A DNA stretch of 64,000 bases, from NCBI RefSeq assembly GCF_000518645.1, contig NZ_JADZ01000014.1, positions 157,165-221,164 on the forward strand, read 5' to 3'. Positions 58,802 to 64,000 of this stretch are shown here, piece after piece. The notes under the pieces are model-generated. The model was not told where the DNA came from. It saw only the letters and a list, made by a program, of their open reading frames with translations, and made no database searches. Origin of the DNA: Curvibacter gracilis ATCC BAA-807 (GTDB lineage Bacteria; Pseudomonadota; Gammaproteobacteria; Burkholderiales; Burkholderiaceae_C). The translations under genes and the position numbers were made by a program. Numbering within the stretch: position 1 is the first letter of the stretch; the number at the start of each line of letters is the position of its first letter.

Positions 58802-60100
58802 TCAGGCGGCTTCTGCCAGCGATTGCAGGGCGGCAATGATCTGGGCGGTGCTCACGCCATCGGCTGCAGCCCACTGGCCTTGCAGGGCGTTCAGCGTGGC
58901 TTCGGGGCTTTGCTTGAGTTGCGCAATGGCCTGGCCCGCGGCCTTGGGGGCTTCAAAGCCGGTGCTTTGCAGCAGCAGCTTGCCCTGGCCGTCTTGCAGC
59001 TTGAAGTAGAAGCGGCCGTCGTTTTCGCGGTATTGCTTGAAGCTGGGCAGGCTCACCTTCTCGGCCTGTGCGGCGCGGGCCGGGCTGGCGCTGCTGCCCA
59101 GGCGGCGCAGGCCCACGGCCTGGCGCAGGTCGGCGATCAAGGCCGTGGACAGCTTGCGGGCCTTGGCGGCGCCGGCCTGCAGAATGTCTTCCAGTCGCTC
59201 GGGGTGGGCGATCAGGTCTTCGTAGGTGGCGCGCATGGGGGCCACTTCACGGGTCACGCGCTCCCACAGCAGTTGCTTGGCATCGCCCCAGGCAATGCCG
59301 TCGGCATAGGCCTGGCGCAGGGTCTGGGTTTCTTCGGCGCTGGCAAAGGCCTGGTAGATCTGGAACAGGGCCGAGCCTTCCACCTCTTTGGGCTCACCGG
59401 GGGCGCGTGAGTCGGTCAGGATGCCGGCAATCAGTTTGCGCATCTGCTCGGGCGGGGTGAACAACGGGATGGTGTTGTCGTAGCTCTTGCTCATCTTGCG
59501 GCCGTCGAGGCCGGGCAAGGTGGCAACCGATTCTTCGATCAAGGCCTCGGGCAGGACCAGGTGCTCGCCATAGAGGTGGTTGAAGCGCTGGGCCATGTCG
59601 CGCGCCATCTCGATGTGCTGGATCTGGTCGCGGCCCACGGGCACCTGGTGCGCCTTGAACATGAGGATGTCGGCGCCCATGAGCACGGGGTACATGAACA
59701 GGCCGGCGTTGACGTCGGCATCGGGGTCCACACCGGCCGCTTCGTTGCGGTCAACCGCCGCCTTGTAGGCGTGGGCGCGGTTGAGCAGGCCTTTGCCGGT
59801 GACGCAGGTCAGCAGCCAGGTCAGCTCGGGGATCTCGGGGATGTCGGATTGGCGGTAGAAGGTGACGCGTTCAGGGTCCAGGCCCGCGGCCACCCAGGTG
59901 GCGGCGATTTCGAGCGTGGAGCGCTGGATGCGGGCCGGATCGTCACATTTGATGAGCGCGTGGTAATCGGCCAGGAAGTAGAAGCTTTCGACGCCCGGTT
60001 GGCGGCTGGCTTCGATGGCCGGGCGAATCGCCCCCACATAGTTGCCGAGGTGAGGGGTGCCGGTGGTGGTGATGCCGGTCAGGACGCGCTTGATGCTCAT
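58802..60100 (-). CDS. trpS: Tryptophanyl-tRNA synthetase with C-terminal extension
   Basis: Charges tRNA-Trp, class I synthetase, 432 residues. The HIGH-like motif is TPHLGNYVG (about 14-22) and KMSKS is in LDGRKMSKSYDNT. The catalytic core ends near residue 335; about 95 further residues follow, including FYFKLQDGQGKLLLQSTGFE, which resembles small DUF1508-type beta units, and a final helical piece. Classical bacterial TrpS is about 335 long, so the extension is notable, though it occurs in Burkholderiales. ATG 60100 (MSIKRVLTGITTTG). Confidence 0.95.
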   Translation of the reverse strand: MSIKRVLTGITTTGTPHLGNYVGAIRPAIEASRQPGVESFYFLADYHALIKCDDPARIQRSTLEIAATWVAAGLDPERVTFYRQSDIPEIPELTWLLTCVTGKGLLNRAHAYKAAVDRNEAAGVDPDADVNAGLFMYPVLMGADILMFKAHQVPVGRDQIQHIEMARDMAQRFNHLYGEHLVLPEALIEESVATLPGLDGRKMSKSYDNTIPLFTPPEQMRKLIAGILTDSRAPGEPKEVEGSALFQIYQAFASAEETQTLRQAYADGIAWGDAKQLLWERVTREVAPMRATYEDLIAHPERLEDILQAGAAKARKLSTALIADLRQAVGLRRLGSSASPARAAQAEKVSLPSFKQYRENDGRFYFKLQDGQGKLLLQSTGFEAPKAAGQAIAQLKQSPEATLNALQGQWAAADGVSTAQIIAALQSLAEAA

Positions 60101-60150
60101 GGCGGAAACAGTTCGGTTGCAGTCAACAAAAAACAGGAAGGGGGCAGGCG

Positions 60151-60825
60151 TCAGCGGAACAGGGCGGAGGCGGGGCCGACCACCAGGGTTTCGATCACCC
60201 CGTAGCCGAGCGCCATCAGGGGGCGCAGCCAGACAGAGCCGACCACACCGGCCACCACCAGGCCCATCACGATGAAGAAGCCCCAGGGTTCGACCCGGGC
60301 CAGCCACTGGGCTTGCTTCCAGGGCAGCAGGCCGACCAGGATCCGGCCGCCATCGAGCGGGGGCAGCGGAAACAGGTTGAAGGCCCACATCACCAGATTG
60401 ACCAGCACCCCGGCGCGGGCCATCTCGAGGAAGAAGCGTTCATGGATGCCGGTACCCGCCAGCAGCACCAGCACCAGGGCCCAGATCATGGCCTGGGCGA
60501 AGTTGGCTGCCGGCCCGGCCAGTGCCACCCAGATCATGTCGCGCTTGGGGTTGCGCAGGTGGCTGAAGTTGACGGGTACAGGCTTGGCGTAGCCGAACAG
60601 GAAAGCACCCGAGGTGGCAAAGTACAACAGCAAGGGCATCACGATGGTGCCCATGGGATCGATGTGCCGGGTGGGGTTGAGCGAGATGCGCCCCATCATC
60701 GCCGCGGTGTTGTCACCGAAATACCGGGCCGCATAGCCATGCGCTGCTTCGTGCAGCGTGATGGCGAACAGCACCGGCAGTGCGTAGATCAGAACGGTCT
60801 GGATGAGGTCGGAAAAGGAGTTCAC
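60151..60825 (-). CDS. Site-2 protease (M50) family membrane protein
   Basis: Membrane metalloprotease of 224 residues with about five membrane segments. The zinc motif HEAAH is in FAITLHEAAHGYAARYFGD and the third ligand Asp in NLFPLPPLDGGRIL. These small S2P homologues are common next to trpS in proteobacteria; substrates are mostly unknown. It lies 50 bases upstream of trpS on the same strand. Confidence 0.92.
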   Translation of the reverse strand: MNSFSDLIQTVLIYALPVLFAITLHEAAHGYAARYFGDNTAAMMGRISLNPTRHIDPMGTIVMPLLLYFATSGAFLFGYAKPVPVNFSHLRNPKRDMIWVALAGPAANFAQAMIWALVLVLLAGTGIHERFFLEMARAGVLVNLVMWAFNLFPLPPLDGGRILVGLLPWKQAQWLARVEPWGFFIVMGLVVAGVVGSVWLRPLMALGYGVIETLVVGPASALFR

Positions 60826-60872
60826 GGCGTCATTGTCTCAGACGCGCCGAGGTGCGGCGCGGGGCAAATGGG

Positions 60873-61508
60873 TCACAGACCCAGAGCGGCCAGGGACCCG
60901 CGCCCCTCGCGAATCACCACGGGCTCGTCGCCCTGGTCGATGGGGGTGAGGTCGACCACGGTGGTGGGCTCGTGCGGGCAGGCACCGGCATCCACCACGG
61001 CGGCCAGGGCCTTCTCGTAGCGGCTGCGGATCTCGGCGGCATCGTTCAGGGGTTCGGATTCGCCCGCAGGGATCAGCGTGGTGGCCAGCAGCGGAGCACC
61101 ATGCAGCTCCAGCAGTGCCTGCAGGGCCTTGTGTTCGGGCACCCGCAGGCCGATGGTCTTGCGCTGGGGGTGGCTGACACGGCGTGGCACCTCTTTGGTG
61201 GCTTCCAGGATGAAGGTGTAAGCGCCTGGCGTGGCCGCCTTGAGCAGACGGTACTGCTTGTTGTCCACCTTGGCGTAGCTGGCCAGTTCGCTCAGGTCAC
61301 GGCACAGCAGGGTCAGGTGGTGTTTGTCGTCGACCTGGCGGATGCGGCGCATCTGCTCGGTGGCGTTGCGGTCATCCAGCTGGCACACCAGGGCATAGCT
61401 GGAGTCGGTGGGCACAGCGATCACCTCACCGGCCTGCAACAGGGCCACAGCTTGCTTGAGCAGGCGGGGTTGGGGGTTGTCGGGGTGAACTTCGAAGAAT
61501 TGAGCCAT
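60873..61508 (-). CDS. Sua5/YciO/YrdC family protein
   Basis: Protein of 211 residues with the Sua5/YrdC fold that binds ATP and, in TsaC members, makes threonylcarbamoyl-AMP for tRNA t6A. GEVIAVPTDSSYALVCQLDD and DKHHLTLLCRDLSELASYAK hold the nucleotide-binding KR-like region, GAYTFILEATKEVPRR the core strand. The pattern is that of the YciO branch rather than TsaC, whose exact role is less certain. In a housekeeping row with the M50, EamA and PHP genes. Confidence 0.9.
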   Translation of the reverse strand: MAQFFEVHPDNPQPRLLKQAVALLQAGEVIAVPTDSSYALVCQLDDRNATEQMRRIRQVDDKHHLTLLCRDLSELASYAKVDNKQYRLLKAATPGAYTFILEATKEVPRRVSHPQRKTIGLRVPEHKALQALLELHGAPLLATTLIPAGESEPLNDAAEIRSRYEKALAAVVDAGACPHEPTTVVDLTPIDQGDEPVVIREGRGSLAALGL

Positions 61509-61525
61509 GGTGTTTCTCTGGGTGC

Positions 61526-62470
61526 TCAGACCTGGTCGGCTTGGCGTGAGGGAATGTGCCCTTCACGCAGCGTGAGCCAGGCGCCGGCGGCACCGGACAG
61601 GGCGATCAAGGCGATGCCCGTGAGCGACCAGGTGTCCGGCAGGTGGGAAAAAATCAACCAACCGCCCAGCATGGCAAAGCCGATCTGGGCGTAAAGGTAG
61701 GGGGTGAGGATGGCCGCAGGGGTTCGGCTGTAGCCCAGGATCAGCATGAAGTGGCCCACGCAACCCATCAGACCCATCAGCAACATGCCTGCCCAGGCTT
61801 GCCAGGGCAGGTTGGCCGCCCAGACAAAAGGCAGCATCAAGGAGGACAGCAAGGTGCCGACCCAGCCCGTGTAGAAGTGCATGGTCAGCGGATCTTCAGT
61901 CCTGGCCAGGCGACTGGTGACGATCTGAAAGGCCGCATTCGTGCTCACCAGCCCCAGAGGCAGCAGAACGGCCCAGCCACTGCTGCTGGCGCCGCTGGGG
62001 CGGATGATCAGCAGCGTGCCCGCAAAACCCATCAGCACGAGCAGCCACCGCAGCACCGATACCTTTTCGTGCAACACGATGGCTGCCAGCACGGTGATCA
62101 CCAACGGAGCAATCATGACGATGGCGGTGAATTCGCCCACGGGCATGTGTTTCAGACTGAAAAAGGCGAACATGCTGCTGCCCATCAGCAGCAGTCCTCG
62201 CAAGAGCTGGAACTTGGGGTTGGCCGTCTTCAGCAAGGCCTTGCCCCGGGCCGGCAGGGCGACCAGGGTGGTGGCGACGGCCTGCGAGGCATAGCGAACC
62301 CACAAGGCCATCATCAAGGGCACGGAGGCGCTGATGAATTTGGTGGTGGTGTCCAGCGTGGCAAAGCAGGCCGTGGCCGCGATGGCCAGTCCGATGCCCG
62401 CCAGCATGCCGCGGGGCGTGTATCCCGAAGCCAGACTCACGATGTCGCTCTCACTGGATCCGATCGGCAA
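61526..62470 (-). CDS. EamA (DMT) family transporter
   Basis: Inner-membrane drug/metabolite transporter, 314 residues, with ten membrane segments in two EamA repeats (GIGLAIAATACFATLDTTTK at the first, LPLGLVSTNAAFQIVTSRLA at the second). Substrate unknown; members export amino acids or other metabolites. The ATG at 62470 overlaps the PHP gene stop by 20 bases; an internal ATG at 62407 would also keep all membrane segments. Confidence 0.9.
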   Translation of the reverse strand: MPIGSSESDIVSLASGYTPRGMLAGIGLAIAATACFATLDTTTKFISASVPLMMALWVRYASQAVATTLVALPARGKALLKTANPKFQLLRGLLLMGSSMFAFFSLKHMPVGEFTAIVMIAPLVITVLAAIVLHEKVSVLRWLLVLMGFAGTLLIIRPSGASSSGWAVLLPLGLVSTNAAFQIVTSRLARTEDPLTMHFYTGWVGTLLSSLMLPFVWAANLPWQAWAGMLLMGLMGCVGHFMLILGYSRTPAAILTPYLYAQIGFAMLGGWLIFSHLPDTWSLTGIALIALSGAAGAWLTLREGHIPSRQADQV

Positions 62471-63308
62471 GCAGTTCCCAGACCGGCGTCAACTTGCCCG
62501 GTAGGTAGGGCAAGGCGCCCAGGTCGGTATGGGATTCATCCGGGCTGTGGAAATCGCTGCCGCGAGAGGCGGCCAGACCAAACTCAATGGCCATGTCGGC
62601 ATAGGTCAGGTACTCTGAGGTGGAGTGACTGCCTGTCACGACTTCGACGCCCTGCCCGCCATGGGCCTTGAACTCGGAGAACAGCGCGTACTGTTCGTTG
62701 GCCGTGAAGCGGTACCGCCCCGGGTGGGCAATCACAGCCACCCCGCCACCGTCGGTGATCCATTGAATCGCTTGCTGCAAGTTGGCCCAGCGATGGGGCA
62801 CGTAACCAGGCTTCCCCTCGGTGAGAAAGCGCCGGAACACCTCACCGGTGTCTTTGCAAACCCCTGATTCGACCAGAAACCGGGCGAAATGCGTGCGTGA
62901 AATCAACTCGGGATTGCCCACGAATCGCAGTGCCCCCTCGTAGGCATCCGCGATGCCCACTTTGGCCAACTGATCGGCCATCTCCCTGGCGCGTTGGCCG
63001 CGTCCCCCTCGGGTCTGGTGCAGCCCATCGGTCATCCGTGTGTCTGTCGCATCGAAACCCAGACCCACGATGTGGACCGTCTCCCCGGCGAAGGTCACGG
63101 AGATCTCGACGCCTGTCAGGTAGCGCAGCCCCAACTCGCGCGCGGCAGCCGCCGCACGCAACTGGCCACCCACTTCGTCGTGATCCGTCAGGGCCCAGAG
63201 TTCAACGCCATTGGCCTTGGCTCTCGCAGCCAGGGCTTCTGGGGTCAGGGTGCCGTCTGAAACAACGGAATGGCAGTGCAGGTCTGCGTTGAGGATAGAA
63301 GTAGTCAC
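62451..63308 (-). CDS. PHP domain phosphoesterase (RNase AM / TrpH-like)
   Basis: Metal-dependent phosphoesterase of 285 residues. NADLHCHSVVSDGTLTPEAL and ELWALTDHDEVGG give the first His/Asp metal ligands, GVAVIAHPGRYRF and GSDFHSPDESHTDLG the later ones. The family acts on 3',5'-nucleoside bisphosphates or the 5' end of RNA. It is the first gene of the housekeeping row that ends at trpS, and it faces the rRNA operon. Confidence 0.92.
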   Translation of the reverse strand: MTTSILNADLHCHSVVSDGTLTPEALAARAKANGVELWALTDHDEVGGQLRAAAAARELGLRYLTGVEISVTFAGETVHIVGLGFDATDTRMTDGLHQTRGGRGQRAREMADQLAKVGIADAYEGALRFVGNPELISRTHFARFLVESGVCKDTGEVFRRFLTEGKPGYVPHRWANLQQAIQWITDGGGVAVIAHPGRYRFTANEQYALFSEFKAHGGQGVEVVTGSHSTSEYLTYADMAIEFGLAASRGSDFHSPDESHTDLGALPYLPGKLTPVWELLADRIQ

Positions 63309-63552
63309 AGGCCCATTTTAGGGGGCGCGCGCCTTTTGTCGCCGGCCCTTGTGGCCGGAGGGGCTTGGCGCTCATGCGTTGCAGGTGAATGCCGCACTGC
63401 GACTCTGGCTGCGAGCGCTTTCTGGTTGCGGTGTTTGCTGCTCTCTATATATATAGAGGCCGTGACCCCACACCTCAGGGCAAGCAGCAGGCTGAAGTGG
63501 GCTTGGCAGCACTGTGTGAATCCTCTGCGCTCCACGTGAGACGATTTGATAT

Positions 63553-63583
63553 TTAATAACCAAGAAAGTAACTTGGTTATTAA
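63553..63583. repeat. AT-rich perfect inverted repeat upstream of the rRNA promoters
   Basis: TTAATAACCAAG (63553-63564) and CTTGGTTATTAA (63572-63583) pair perfectly around a 7-base centre. It lies in the 692-base gap after the PHP gene, which holds no gene that I can support. It could be a regulator site upstream of the rRNA promoters. Confidence 0.6.
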
Positions 63584-63743
63584 TGAATTCTGCGCCGCTT
63601 CATCTTTCCGTCGCGTTTCCCTGTGTATACTAGCGGGCTCGGCTGCACAGAACAGTGCTCTACGGGTGTTGGGGGTGAGAAGCCTCTGGTGCCTGGTTGG
63701 GGTGGTGGTTGTGAGTGGTTTGAGAAGTTTTCTGGTTTTGAGT

Positions 63744-63770
63744 TTGCTGCTGTAAAAAGCGATGTATAAT
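63744..63770 (+). promoter_or_regulatory. rRNA operon promoter, upstream copy
   Basis: TTGCTG (63744-63749) and a perfect TATAAT (63765-63770) with a 15-base spacer; shifting the -35 to TTTGCT gives 16. The short spacer and the GC-rich stretch after the -10 suit a stringently controlled stable-RNA promoter. Confidence 0.6.
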
Positions 63771-63837
63771 TCGAGGCTCTGCAGAAAGCGGTGCTGCCAG
63801 GTTGGTGGTGTTGCTGAAGCAGAAAAGAAAAAAAGTT

Positions 63838-63867
63838 TTGCCAGTTACTTAAAAACTGTGCTAAGAT
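63838..63867 (+). promoter_or_regulatory. rRNA operon promoter, downstream copy
   Basis: TTGCCA (63838-63843), 18 bases, TAAGAT (63862-63867). The second of two tandem promoters in front of the rRNA leader. Confidence 0.5.
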
Positions 63868-63873
63868 AGAGGG

Positions 63874-64000
63874 CTTCGCTGATCGCAGCGAAGTTTGCGA
63901 AAAGAAGAGATTCTGAGTAGTTGGATCCTTAAAAATATACAGCCGATAAGCGTGGGTGTTTGAAGGTGATTGCCAAGTTCTTTGGAACTAGTGCTTAGCA
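63874..64000 (+). ncRNA. rRNA operon leader (start of pre-rRNA), cut by window edge
   Basis: Begins with a perfect 8-bp hairpin, CTTCGCTG (63874-63881) and CAGCGAAG (63886-63893), around ATCG. The following CCTTAAAAATATACAGCCGA and TAAGCGTGGGTGTTTGAAGG are typical of betaproteobacterial pre-16S leaders with the antitermination region. The 16S gene itself is beyond 64000. Confidence 0.75.

Noticed and set aside
63443..63460. TATATATA palindrome as a promoter or origin element
   Set aside because: Short alternating AT run with no -35 partner, no DnaA-box cluster and no replication gene nearby.
1..64000. CRISPR arrays, insertion sequences and tRNA genes
   Set aside because: No regularly spaced direct repeats, no transposase with terminal repeats and no cloverleaf could be supported on either strand.

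Overview
The window is GC-rich, densely coded bacterial chromosome. Gene families (a 4-type porin, a Bug/TTT binding protein, several IclR regulators, the trpS-M50-Sua5-EamA-PHP block and the style of the rRNA leader) point to a betaproteobacterium of the order Burkholderiales, probably Comamonadaceae. I cannot name the genus from sequence alone.

Layout. (a) 1-6.6 kb: an acyl-CoA ligase cut by the window edge, a tandem glycine riboswitch in front of a D-amino acid dehydrogenase, a chemoreceptor, a 4-hydroxybenzoyl-CoA-type thioesterase and a CheW. (b) 6.6-34 kb: a large catabolic island for alicyclic, quinate/shikimate-like acids. It has three AroE-like dehydrogenases, a divergent type II dehydroquinase, three dehydroshikimate-dehydratase-like TIM barrels (one fused to an HPPD-like domain as in QuiC1), two KstD-like flavoprotein dehydrogenases, a shikimate-type MHS transporter, an AEC transporter, a porin, an acyl-CoA dehydrogenase/CoA-transferase pair, four IclR regulators and one LysR regulator. 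A KilA-N protein of phage-like character sits among them. (c) 34-36 kb: a PAS-GGDEF-EAL protein. (d) 36-47 kb: a complete branched-chain-type ABC transporter behind an SDR, then SDR/KstD-like/NIPSNAP genes with a divergent AraC regulator, and a zinc alcohol dehydrogenase. (e) 47-54 kb: a cyclohexanecarboxylate degradation operon (badH, badI, aliB, aliA, a Bug-type binding protein, badK) with divergent badR. (f) 54-58.7 kb: a c-type haem sensor, a MscS channel and a second chemoreceptor. (g) 58.8-63.3 kb: housekeeping genes (trpS, site-2 protease, Sua5/YciO, EamA, PHP). (h) 63.3-64 kb: promoters and leader of an rRNA operon whose 16S gene lies beyond the edge.

How the genes may work together. 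The bad/ali operon is expected to activate cyclohexanecarboxylate to its CoA thioester, desaturate, hydrate and oxidise it, and open the ring to pimeloyl-CoA. In the other clusters a ketone-forming dehydrogenase (AroE-like or SDR) repeatedly lies beside a KstD-like flavoprotein, and twice beside a NIPSNAP protein. KstD enzymes desaturate next to a ring ketone, so I infer an alternative route in which alicyclic hydroxy/oxo acids are oxidised and desaturated towards aromatic acids. The substrates are not proven. The most informative regulatory signals are 21-bp-period direct repeats shared by two promoters (probable AraC operators), paired TGGAA/TTCCA palindromes at an IclR promoter, and two families of short repeats placed exactly at the 3' ends of genes.
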